DNA from: Methylococcaceae bacterium UBA6146 | GTDB lineage: Bacteria; Pseudomonadota; Gammaproteobacteria; Methylococcales; Methylomonadaceae | Direction: 5' to 3' | Length of the DNA stretch: 15,182 nt | Assembly (NCBI GenBank): GCA_002422395.1 | Contig: DIUY01000010.1 | Span: forward strand, 1 to 15,182 | Shown: one piece after another, positions 1 to 6,500 of the stretch | Numbering within the stretch: position 1 is the first letter of the stretch | Layout: every line of letters begins with the position of its first letter | Translations under genes and position numbers: made by a program | Notes under the pieces: generated by a model | What the model was told of the DNA's origin: nothing | Seen by the model: the letters and a program-made list of their open reading frames with translations, nothing else | The model's database searches: none

Positions 1-21
1 CGGGTGTCGTTGCATCAATTA

Positions 22-50
22 TTGAATAGTTGCTTTTTATAATATATAAT
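22..50 (+). promoter_or_regulatory. Predicted sigma-70-type promoter for tRNA-Trp (and probably secE-nusG)
   Basis: A -35-like box TTGAAT (22-27) is followed, after exactly 17 bases, by a perfect -10 box TATAAT (45-50). The expected start of transcription is near position 57, about 20 bases before the tRNA. A second TATAAT at 38-43 overlaps the region but has no -35 box at a good distance. There is no terminator-like structure between the tRNA and secE, so the transcript may continue into secE-nusG. This is a prediction from sequence only. Confidence 0.6.
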
Positions 51-78
51 ATCCAGCTATTATAAGTTTTGTCTGAAT

Positions 79-154
79 AGGTCAGTAGTTCAATTGGTAG
101 AATAGCGGTCTCCAAAACCGCGGGTTGGGGGTTCGAGACCCTCCTGGCCTGCCA
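79..154 (+). tRNA. tRNA-Trp (anticodon CCA)
   Basis: This tRNA reads the UGG codon for tryptophan. A full cloverleaf can be drawn by hand. The acceptor stem 79-85 pairs with 144-150, including one T-G wobble. The anticodon stem 105-109 pairs with 117-121 around a seven-base loop holding CCA at 112-114. The T stem 127-131 pairs with 139-143 around the loop TTCGAGA. The discriminator is G151 and the CCA end is encoded at 152-154. Identity elements expected for bacterial tRNA-Trp (CCA anticodon, G discriminator) are present. A tRNA-Trp just upstream of secE is a common arrangement in gammaproteobacteria, where it usually follows a tuf copy; any such copy would lie left of this window. Confidence 0.97.
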
Positions 155-193
155 TTCAGATATAAATATCACAAATTTCATAGTAAATAATAC

Positions 194-571
194 ATGAACA
201 CTCAAGTAGAAGCTGCATCATCAGTTTTTGATGTTGTAAAGCAGGTTTTTTCCGTAATTTTCGTAGTGTCTGGTGTTGCCGCCTTCTATTATTTTTCGGA
301 ATTCCAGCTGCTGTACCGGGTTCTTGGTTTGGTTGTTCTTGTTGTCATTGCTGTGGTGATGATGTTGACTACTGGTGTTGGGCGTTCGGTATGGGCTTTT
401 GTGCTAGAGTCTAGGCAAGAAGTCAGGAAGGTTGTGTGGCCTACGCGAGAAGAAACTGTAAGGACAACAATGCTGGTTTTTGCTATGGTTTTTGTCGTAG
501 GGTTTGTTTTGTGGTTTCTCGATACGTTTCTGTTTTGGGGTGTGCGGCTTTTAACTGGTCAAGGTGAATAG
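194..571 (+). CDS. secE: SecE, preprotein translocase subunit
   Basis: SecE is the small clamp subunit of the SecYEG channel in the inner membrane and holds SecY together during protein export. The product is 125 residues, close to the usual gammaproteobacterial size. It shows three hydrophobic segments, at about residues 16-34, 40-58 and 92-118, as in the long E. coli-type SecE and unlike the single-span form of many other bacteria. The conserved cytoplasmic stretch before the last span is clear at residues 73-90 (SRQEVRKVVWPTREET). The ATG at 194 has no good ribosome binding site; the upstream bases are A/T rich. Its stop is two bases before nusG, so the two genes are probably cotranscribed and translationally coupled. 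Identification is from the conserved motif, topology and position next to nusG. Confidence 0.96.
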   Translation: MNTQVEAASSVFDVVKQVFSVIFVVSGVAAFYYFSEFQLLYRVLGLVVLVVIAVVMMLTTGVGRSVWAFVLESRQEVRKVVWPTREETVRTTMLVFAMVFVVGFVLWFLDTFLFWGVRLLTGQGE

Positions 572-573
572 GG

Positions 574-1107
574 ATGTCGCTGCGTTGGTATGTTGTTCAC
601 GCCTATTCAAATTTCGAGAATAAAGTAAAACAAGCGCTTGAGGAAAGGGTTAAGCGCGAAGGATTGGAGCACTGTTTTGGCAAGATTTTAGTTCCGACGG
701 AAGAGATTGTTGAGATGCGTATGGGGCAGCAGCGCAAAAGTGAGAGAAAGTTTTTCCCCGGTTATGTGTTGGTTCAGATGGAGTTGACGGACGAAACTTG
801 GCACTTGGTTAAGGATGTGCCTAAGGTCTTGGGTTTTATAGGCGGGACATCCGACAAGCCTGCGCCTATTTCTGAAAAAGAAGCTATGGCGATTCTTAAT
901 AGGGTTGAAGAGGGGGTTAATAAGCCTCGGCCAAAAATATTGTTTGAGGCTGGTGAAGTCGTCAGGATAATAGATGGGCCTTTCAAGGATTTTAATGGCA
1001 CTGTTGAAGAAGTTAATTATGAGAAAAGTAAGTTAAAAATATCCGTTCTTATTTTTGGCCGTTCAACATCTGTTGAGCTGGGTTTTTCTCAGGTCGAAAA
1101 AAGCTAA
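574..1107 (+). CDS. nusG: NusG, transcription termination/antitermination factor
   Basis: NusG binds the clamp of RNA polymerase, suppresses pausing, assists Rho, and links polymerase to the leading ribosome. The 177-residue product has the two usual parts. The N-terminal NGN domain (about residues 3-115) begins RWYVVHAYSNFE and contains the FFPGYVLVQM core and VLGFIGG. A C-terminal KOW domain (about 125-176) contains the GEVVRIIDGPFKDFNGTV motif. Length is near the E. coli protein (181). The ATG at 574 lies two bases after the secE stop, and an AAGGTG inside the end of secE (562-567) can serve as ribosome binding site. A terminator-like hairpin follows the gene, which fits the known organisation in which secE-nusG is a separate unit from the ribosomal protein genes. 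Confidence 0.97.
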   Translation: MSLRWYVVHAYSNFENKVKQALEERVKREGLEHCFGKILVPTEEIVEMRMGQQRKSERKFFPGYVLVQMELTDETWHLVKDVPKVLGFIGGTSDKPAPISEKEAMAILNRVEEGVNKPRPKILFEAGEVVRIIDGPFKDFNGTVEEVNYEKSKLKISVLIFGRSTSVELGFSQVEKS

Positions 1108-1116
1108 CAGCTTTTT
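1098..1116 (+). terminator. Small hairpin over the nusG stop codon
   Basis: An eight-base inverted repeat AAAAAGCT / AGCTTTTT (1098-1105 and 1109-1116) has a three-base loop and covers the nusG stop codon. The arms are mostly A-T pairs, so the stem is weak. It may act as a first, inefficient terminator or as 3'-end protection ahead of the stronger hairpin at 1131-1160. Confidence 0.35.
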
Positions 1117-1130
1117 ATGTCTTTACTGGA

Positions 1131-1160
1131 TCTCTGTCTTTAAATAAGGCAGGGATTTTT
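1131..1160 (+). terminator. Intrinsic terminator after nusG
   Basis: Bases 1131-1140 pair with 1146-1155 in an uninterrupted ten-base stem (two G-T wobbles) around the loop TAAAT. TTTTT follows directly at 1156-1160. This matches a Rho-independent terminator or a leader attenuator. Its position after nusG and before rplK fits separation of the secE-nusG unit from rplKA, where read-through may still supply part of the rplK transcript. Confidence 0.7.
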
Positions 1161-1164
1161 CTGT

Positions 1165-1202
1165 CTAAGGGGAGCTGAAAGGCGTTTGAACCCGCATTGG
1201 AG
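1165..1202 (+). promoter_or_regulatory. Possible L1 autoregulatory site in the rplK leader
   Basis: In E. coli, free L1 represses the rplKA mRNA by binding a leader structure that imitates its 23S rRNA site. Here the leader carries GGGGAGCTGA (1169-1178), then TTTGAACCC (1185-1193), a few bases before the GGAG ribosome binding site (1199-1202). GGG near 1170 can pair with CCC at 1191-1193, and the GGAGC-GA and TTGAA elements resemble, from memory, the 23S L1 region. The match is by eye only. No convincing promoter for rplK was found in this gap. Confidence 0.35.
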
Positions 1203-1208
1203 TAAAAA

Positions 1209-1640
1209 ATGGCAAAAAAAATAACGGCTTATATAAAGTTGCAAGTAAAAGCAGGTGAGGCTAATCCAAGTCCACCAGTTGGTCCTGCGTTAGGTCAGCG
1301 TGGTGTCAATATCATGGAGTTTTGTAAGGCATTTAATGCTAAAACTCAAGACGTGGAAAAAGGGTTGCCTTTGCCTGTTGTTATCACGGTCTATAGTGAT
1401 CGCAGCTTTACTTTTATCACCAAAACGCCGCCCGCATCGATTCTTCTCAAGAAAGCGACGGGGTTAAAAAGTGGTAGCAGCAATCCGAACACTAAAAAAG
1501 TTGGAACTATAACGCGCGAACAAATTGAAGAAATTGCTAAGATAAAAATGGAAGATTTGAATGCGGCGAATCTTGAGGCTGCGGTGAAAACGATTGCAGG
1601 CAGTGCGCGGAGCATGGGTCTCAATGTGGAGGGGGTGTGA
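1209..1640 (+). CDS. rplK: Ribosomal protein L11 (uL11)
   Basis: L11 sits at the base of the stalk on the large subunit, binds the 23S GTPase-associated region with L10, and contacts elongation factors; it is also needed for RelA activation on stalled ribosomes. The product is 143 residues against 142 in E. coli. The N-terminal domain holds the proline-rich switch region (PSPPVGPALGQRGVNIMEF, about residues 20-38). The C-terminal RNA-binding domain (about 72-141) carries KTPPAS and KVGTITREQIEEIAKIK. The ATG at 1209 has GGAG at 1199-1202, six bases upstream. The TGA stop shares its last base with the rplA ATG, so the two are translationally coupled, in keeping with joint control by L1. Confidence 0.98.
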   Translation: MAKKITAYIKLQVKAGEANPSPPVGPALGQRGVNIMEFCKAFNAKTQDVEKGLPLPVVITVYSDRSFTFITKTPPASILLKKATGLKSGSSNPNTKKVGTITREQIEEIAKIKMEDLNAANLEAAVKTIAGSARSMGLNVEGV

Positions 1641-2335
1641 TGGCTAAGTTGTCTAAAAAAGCGAAATTGGTTAAGGAAAAAGTTGATAGGACTAGGCAGT
1701 ATTCAGTCGTTGATGCGGTTCAATTACTAAAAGAGCTGGGAACTTCAAAATTTAATGAGGCTATAGATGTAAGTGTTAATTTGGGCGTTGATCCGCGTAA
1801 ATCAGATCAAAATGTCCGAGGCGCAACTGTTTTGCCACATGGGACTGGTAAGCTCGTAAGGGTGGCCGTTTTTGCCCAAGGCGCTAATGCAGAAGCCGCA
1901 AAAGAAGCCGGTGCCGACATTGTTGGTATGGATGACCTTGGTGACTTAGTGAAAAAAGGCGAAATGAATTTTGATGTGGTTATTGCCTCTCCAGATGCAA
2001 TGCGAGTGGTTGGCCAGTTGGGTCAGATTTTAGGCCCAAGAGGGCTGATGCCTAACCCTAAGGTCGGGACAGTTACCGCCGATGTTGCAACTGCGGTGAA
2101 AAACGCAAAATCTGGACAGGTACGCTATCGTACCGACAAGTCAGGAATTATCCATTGTACCTTAGGCAAGCTTACGTTTGATGAGGCGGCCATTCAGGGT
2201 AACTTGGAGGCTTTGCTTGCAGATTTAAAAAAGGCTAAACCAGCTACTTCAAAAGGTGTGTACATTAAAAAAATTACGTTGTCTTCAACGATGGGGCCAG
2301 GACTGTGGTTGGATCTTGGTGGTGTTTCTGCTTAG
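1640..2335 (+). CDS. rplA: Ribosomal protein L1 (uL1)
   Basis: L1 forms the mobile stalk near the ribosomal E site, helps release deacylated tRNA, and in related bacteria represses its own operon. With the ATG at 1640 the product is 231 residues, near the E. coli length (234). Family signatures are clear: KSDQNVRGATVLPHGTG (about 54-70), GEMNFDVVIASPDAMRVVG (107-125) and GPRGLMPNPKVGTVT (132-146). I chose 1640 over the in-frame GTG at 1637 because E. coli L1 begins MAKL and GGAGG at 1628-1632 is seven bases before the ATG. The start overlaps the rplK stop by one base (TGATG). The C-terminal end differs from E. coli and lacks its last few residues, which is not unusual. Confidence 0.97.
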   Translation: MAKLSKKAKLVKEKVDRTRQYSVVDAVQLLKELGTSKFNEAIDVSVNLGVDPRKSDQNVRGATVLPHGTGKLVRVAVFAQGANAEAAKEAGADIVGMDDLGDLVKKGEMNFDVVIASPDAMRVVGQLGQILGPRGLMPNPKVGTVTADVATAVKNAKSGQVRYRTDKSGIIHCTLGKLTFDEAAIQGNLEALLADLKKAKPATSKGVYIKKITLSSTMGPGLWLDLGGVSA

Positions 2336-2347
2336 TTGCACTATAAA
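2316..2347 (+). promoter_or_regulatory. Weak candidate promoter for rplJL
   Basis: A good -10-like box TATAAA (2342-2347) sits just after the rplA stop and would start transcription near 2354, at the first hairpin of the L10 leader. The nearest -35-like sequence, TTGGTG (2316-2321), is 20 bases upstream, which is too far for a confident call. An internal promoter at this place is known in E. coli, which is the main reason to list it. Confidence 0.25.
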
Positions 2348-2353
2348 GCTTTG

Positions 2354-2430
2354 GGTTGCCGATTAGTCGGCAGCCGTCAAAGACCGTAGGTGTCGTTGAC
2401 TTAATTTCCTGCGTAGACGGGAGCTGGAGC
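2354..2430 (+). ncRNA. L10 leader (ribosomal protein autoregulatory RNA)
   Basis: In many bacteria the L10(L12) complex binds this leader and represses rplJL translation. Bases 2374-2378 (CCGTC) pair with 2416-2420 (GACGG). Inside, 2385-2390 (CGTAGG) pairs with 2408-2413 (CCTGCG). The two stems are joined by an uneven internal loop, AAAGAC against TA, as expected for the kink-turn of this RNA family. The stretch GTCAAAGACCGTAGGTG is typical of proteobacterial L10 leaders. A further nine-base hairpin (2354-2362 with 2367-2375, loop TTAG) precedes it and shares two bases with the outer stem. The leader lies in the right place, between rplA and rplJ. Confidence 0.8.
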
Positions 2431-2457
2431 CTAAGATAGGTAAAAGAACCGTAAGGG

Positions 2458-2500
2458 GCATCTGTTAGGGTGCGTTTTATTAATTCTGAGTAAATTCAGA
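2458..2500 (+). promoter_or_regulatory. Hairpins between the L10 leader and the rplJ ribosome binding site
   Basis: A five-base stem GCATC / GGTGC (2458-2462 with 2469-2473, one wobble) is followed by GTTTTATT and could be a weak attenuator. Next, TCTGA / TCAGA (2485-2489 with 2496-2500, loop of six) ends eight bases before the GGAGG of rplJ. Both stems are short. They may belong to the lower part of the L10-controlled leader, whose fold decides access to the rplJ start. Confidence 0.3.
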
Positions 2501-2519
2501 GAGATACCGGAGGTAAGCT

Positions 2520-3047
2520 GTGGCACTAAATTTAGATGGCAAAAAGGCTGTCGTGGAAGAGGTCGCTGCAATCGCTGCTAAGGCTCATTCTGCTATTGCA
2601 GCAGAATACCGTGGTTTGACAGTGACGGAATTGACCGCGCTGCGTAAAACCGCAAGAGAGACTGGCGTTTATCTGCGGGTGGTTAAAAATACGCTGGCAA
2701 GACGGGCGGTGGCCGGAACGGAATTTGAGTGTATGCAGGGTGGGCTGGTAGGGCCAATGCTGATTGCATTTTCAATGGAAGATCCAGGCTGTGCAGCACG
2801 CTTGATTGGTGATTTTGCCAAAGGGCATGACAAACTAATTCCAAAAGTTGTTGCGATTGGCGGGCAGGTTTATGGGCCAAATGAATTGGGCCGACTTGCT
2901 AGCTTGCCTACACGTGATCAGGCTATCAGCTTGCTGATGGCGGTGATGAAAGCGCCAATAGAGAAATTTGTCCGTACTTTGGCTGAGCCGCACGCAAAAA
3001 TGGTCCGTACAGTGGCCGCGATCAGGGATCAGAAGCAAGCTGCATAA
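2520..3047 (+). CDS. rplJ: Ribosomal protein L10 (uL10)
   Basis: L10 is the stalk base protein: its N-terminal domain binds 23S rRNA beside L11 and its long C-terminal helix carries L7/L12 dimers. The start is GTG at 2520, with GGAGG at 2509-2513 six bases upstream, and it gives the typical N terminus MALNLDGKKAVVEEV. Other landmarks are EYRGLTVTELT (29-39), LRVVKNTLARRA (52-63) and LVGPMLIAFSMEDPG (76-90). The product is 175 residues against 165 in E. coli. The extra length lies in the C-terminal helix, where KFVRTLA (149-155) is followed eleven residues later by KMVRTVA (160-166). That suggests one more L7/L12 dimer site than in E. coli. The gene follows an L10 leader and is 47 bases ahead of rplL, its partner. 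Confidence 0.98.
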   Translation: MALNLDGKKAVVEEVAAIAAKAHSAIAAEYRGLTVTELTALRKTARETGVYLRVVKNTLARRAVAGTEFECMQGGLVGPMLIAFSMEDPGCAARLIGDFAKGHDKLIPKVVAIGGQVYGPNELGRLASLPTRDQAISLLMAVMKAPIEKFVRTLAEPHAKMVRTVAAIRDQKQAA

Positions 3048-3094
3048 GCTTAGTATTAAACAGTTAAAACCTATTATTTTTAGAGGAACACAAA

Positions 3095-3472
3095 ATGGCA
3101 CTAACACAAGAAGATATCTTGGAAGCTATCTCAAACATGAGTGTAATGGAAGTTGTTGAGTTGATTTCAGCAATGGAAGAAAAATTTGGCGTATCTGCTG
3201 CGGCTGTTGCTGTTGCTGCTCCTGTAGCGGGCGGCGCAGCCGCACCCGTTGCCGAAGAACAAACTGAATTTGATGTGGTGTTGACAGGCTTCGGTGAAAA
3301 TAAAGTTTCAGTTATTAAAACTGTCCGCACAATCACTGGTCTAGGTTTGAAAGAAGCGAAAGATGCGGTTGAGGGTGTACCTACCGTATTGAAAGAAGGT
3401 GTGCCAAAAGCGGAAGCCGAAGACATTAAGAAACTGCTTCTGGACGCAGGCGCCACCGTCGATATTAAATAA
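3095..3472 (+). CDS. rplL: Ribosomal protein L7/L12 (bL12)
   Basis: L7/L12 dimers form the flexible stalk that recruits EF-Tu, EF-G and initiation and release factors and stimulates their GTPase activity. The 125-residue product has three parts. The N-terminal dimerisation and L10-binding region (1-31) contains MSVMEVVELISAMEEKFGV. An alanine- and proline-rich hinge covers about 35-54. The globular C-terminal factor-binding domain (about 56-125) contains KVSVIKTVR and TGLGLKEAKDAVE. The ATG at 3095 has AGAGGA upstream at 3082-3087. In bacteria this protein is made in several copies per ribosome, so the following hairpins, which can reduce transcription into rpoB, make sense here. Length is slightly above the E. 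coli 121, mostly from the hinge. Confidence 0.98.
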   Translation: MALTQEDILEAISNMSVMEVVELISAMEEKFGVSAAAVAVAAPVAGGAAAPVAEEQTEFDVVLTGFGENKVSVIKTVRTITGLGLKEAKDAVEGVPTVLKEGVPKAEAEDIKKLLLDAGATVDIK

Positions 3473-3488
3473 TAATTTCGACCGACAA

Positions 3489-3507
3489 CCTAAGGCTTAG
3501 GCCTTTT
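3489..3507 (+). terminator. First attenuator-like hairpin between rplL and rpoB
   Basis: AAGGC (3492-3496) pairs with GCCTT (3501-3505) around TTAG, ending in a T-run at 3504-3507. An alternative stem, CCTAA (3489-3493) with TTAGG (3497-3501), uses the same bases, so two folds compete. The stem is short. It ends in the same nine bases, GGCCTTTTA, as the hairpin that follows. Confidence 0.4.
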
Positions 3508-3513
3508 AAGTAT

Positions 3514-3541
3514 GGCTGGTGGCATAAGTCACCGGCCTTTT
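3514..3541 (+). terminator. Main rplL-rpoB attenuator hairpin
   Basis: GGCTGGTG (3514-3521) pairs with CACCGGCC (3530-3537) in an eight-base, G+C-rich stem with one wobble and an eight-base loop. TTTT follows at 3538-3541. It has the form of an intrinsic terminator. In E. coli a partial terminator at this junction lowers rpoBC transcription relative to the ribosomal protein genes; the same role is inferred here. Confidence 0.7.
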
Positions 3542-3543
3542 AC

Positions 3544-3569
3544 TGTTTACAACAACTGTACAGTAAACA
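3544..3569 (+). repeat. Inverted repeat just upstream of rpoB
   Basis: TGTTTAC (3544-3550) is repeated inverted as GTAAACA (3563-3569) with a twelve-base spacer. It lies directly after the attenuator and before the rpoB ribosome binding site. It could fold in the mRNA as a processing site (E. coli has an RNase III site in this junction) or be a protein-binding site in DNA. No further evidence separates these. Confidence 0.4.
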
Positions 3570-3597
3570 ATTCATGACGAAAAAGTTTGGAAGCGAT

Positions 3598-6500
3598 ATG
3601 TCCTACTCTTTTACCGAAAAAAAGCGTATTCGAAACAACTTTGGCAAAAGCACTGAAGTGCTCGAAGTTCCCTACCTCTTGGCAACTCAAATTAATTCCT
3701 ACGCTAGCTTTTTGCAGTTAGGGGCCACCCCAGAAAAACGTTCAGATATAGGTTTACATGCCGCATTTTCCAGTGTGTTTCCTATCGAAAGCCATAACGG
3801 TTATGCGGTGCTGGAATATGTAAGGTATCGGTTGGGCGAGCCTGTTTTTGATGTAAGGGAGTGTCAGCAAAGAGGCGCAACCTACGCCGCCCCGCTGCGG
3901 GTATTGGTGCGCTTGGTCATTTATGACAAGGAGGCTGCCGCTACGGCTAAAGTTGTTAAAGACATTCGTGAGCAAGAAGTCTATATGGGCGAGTTGCCTC
4001 TGATGACAGATAACGGAACTTTTGTTATCAATGGTACCGAACGGGTCATCGTGTCGCAATTACATCGCTCGCCAGGCGTGTTTTTCGATCACGACAAAGG
4101 TAAGACGCACTCCTCAGGGAAGTTGCTTTTTAATGCCCGTGTCATACCTTACCGTGGTTCTTGGCTAGATTTCGAATTTGACCACAAGGACTGTGTTTTT
4201 GTCCGGATAGACCGGCGCAGGAAAATACCAGCAACCATTTTGCTGAGGGCATTAGGTTTTGATAATGAACAAATGATAAAAATGTTCTTCGAAACCAACA
4301 GGTTTGTAGTCAGTGCCGATAAGTGCATGTTTCAGATTGTGCCCGAGAGGATGCGCGGCGAAATTGCCGCATTTGATATTAGGCATAACGATCATGTCCT
4401 AGTCGAAGAAGGCCGCCGTATTACGGCCAAGCATATCCGTGAAATGGTTAATTCAGGTATTACTGAAGTTCAAGTGCCAAGAGAGTATCTGATAGGTAAG
4501 ATTCTAGGCCATAACCTCATTGATGAAGCAACCGGTGAATTGATTGCGAATGTAAACGATGAGGTTACAGATGTGCACATAGAACGGTGTATAGAAAGTG
4601 GCGTTTCAGAAATTAACACCTTGTTTGTCAATGACTTGGACAGAGGGGCTTATATATCGAATGCAATGCGTTTGGATGTGACCACTAATACGCTAGAAGC
4701 TTTGGTGGAGATATACAGGATGATGCGTCCTGGTGAGCCACCGACTAAGGAGTCGGCGGAAAATCTATTTCAAAACTTGTTCTTTACAGATGAGCGGTAC
4801 GATTTGTCCGCTGTTGGCAGGATGAAATTTAACCGCCGATTAAATAGGGAAGAAATTGTAGGTTCCGGCACATTGACTAAAGATGACATTATTGACGTCC
4901 TGAAAGAATTGATCAATATCCGTAACGGTAATGGCAATGTTGACGATATTGACCATCTAGGCAACCGGCGTGTGCGTTCAGTTGGTGAGATGATTGAAAA
5001 CCAATTCCGTGTGGGTTTGGTGAGGGTTGAGAGGGCAGTTAAGGAGCGTTTGACGCTAGCTGACTCTGAAGGGTTAATGCCTCAAGAAATCATTAATGCG
5101 AAGCCGGTGTCTGCCGCAGTAAAAGAGTTTTTTGGTTCCAGCCAATTGTCACAATTTATGGATCAAAATAATCCATTATCGCAAGTGACCCATAAACGCC
5201 GCGTTTCGGCATTGGGGCCTGGTGGTTTGGCAAGGGAACGCGCCGGTTTTGAGGTTCGTGACGTACATGCAACGCATTATGGTCGGGTATGTCCAATTGA
5301 AACGCCCGAAGGGCCAAACATTGGACTGATCAATTCCCTGTCCGTTTATGCCCGTACAAATGACTACGGCTTTTTGGAAACCCCTTATAGAAAAGTTGTT
5401 AACGGTTCTGTGACGGATCAGGTTGATTATTTATCGGCTATTGAAGAAGGCGAGTTTGTTATTGCGCAGGCCAGTGTTGCTGTAGATGAAAACGGCAAGT
5501 TGGTGGAGGGCTTGGTGTCTTGCCGCCATAAAGATGAATTTGCCTTGGCAATGTCTGACACGGTGCAATATATGGATGTGTCATCAAAGCAAATCGTGTC
5601 TGTGGCGGCTTCAATCATCCCCTTCTTGGAGCACGACGATGCTAACCGTGCGTTGATGGGTTCTAACATGCAGCGTCAAGCTGTGCCTACCTTAAGGGCG
5701 GAAAAGCCTTTAGTTGGTACGGGCATGGAAAGGACTGTTGCTAAAGACTCTGGGGTGACTGTGGTGGCCGCCCGTGGTGGCAGTATCGAGATGGTTGATG
5801 CGGCAAGGATAGTTGTGCGCGTTAATGACACTGAAACAGAGGCGGGTTCGTCGGGCGTGGATATTTATAATCTAATAAAATACACCCGCTCCAACCAAAA
5901 TACATGTATCAACCAAAAACCATTGGTCAAAATTGGCGATGTTGTCACACGCGGGGATATTCTTGCTGACGGCCCGTCCACCGATTTGGGCGAGTTGGCA
6001 TTAGGGCAGAACATGTTGGTTGCCTTTATGCCATGGAATGGCTATAACTTCGAAGATTCGATCTTAGTGTCGGAACGCGTTGTAAAAGAAGACCGGTTCA
6101 CGACAATCCATATCGAAGAGAAAACTTGTGTGGCCAGGGACACGAAGCATAGTCCTGAAGAGATTACTGCCGATATCCCTAATGTTAGCGAAGAGGCGTT
6201 ATCTAAGCTTGATGAGTCAGGGATTGTTTATGTTGGTGCAGAAGTCAAAGGGGGGGATATTCTGGTCGGCAAGGTAACACCGAAAGGGGAGACTCAGCTG
6301 ACTCCAGAAGAAAAATTGTTGCGTGCCATATTTGGTGAGAAAGCGGCTGATGTCAAGGACACTTCATTGCGTGTGCCTGGAAGTATTGAAGGTACTGTCA
6401 TCGATGTACAAGTGTTTATCCGGGATGGCGTGAAGAAAGACAAGCGTGCTTTGGATATTGAGCAGGAAGAAATCAAACGTTACCGTAAGGATCTGGATGA

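Noticed and set aside
159..170. GATATAAATATC palindrome as a separate secE promoter
   Set aside because: It contains TATAAA, but no -35 box is found at 16-18 bases upstream, which is inside the tRNA; a short A/T palindrome is likely by chance.
1637..1639. GTG as start of rplA
   Set aside because: The adjacent ATG at 1640 is better spaced from GGAGG and gives the normal MAKL start.
2968..3159. Plus-strand frame of 63 codons spanning the rplJ-rplL gap
   Set aside because: It overlaps the ends of two certain genes in another frame and its translation resembles no small protein family.
3064..3456. Open frame of 130 codons on the minus strand across rplL
   Set aside because: It lies opposite rplL, is low in complexity (alanine, threonine and serine runs mirrored from the alanine hinge), has no recognisable family, and is best explained by the codon pattern of rplL.
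3574..3597. Upstream ATG that would extend RpoB by eight residues
   Set aside because: The extra residues are not part of the family N terminus and there is no ribosome binding site before 3574.
5128..5208. Possible rifampicin resistance changes in RpoB
   Set aside because: The residues most often altered in resistant strains (D522, H532, S537 here) are the sensitive type; the few differences from E. coli are conservative and outside those positions.
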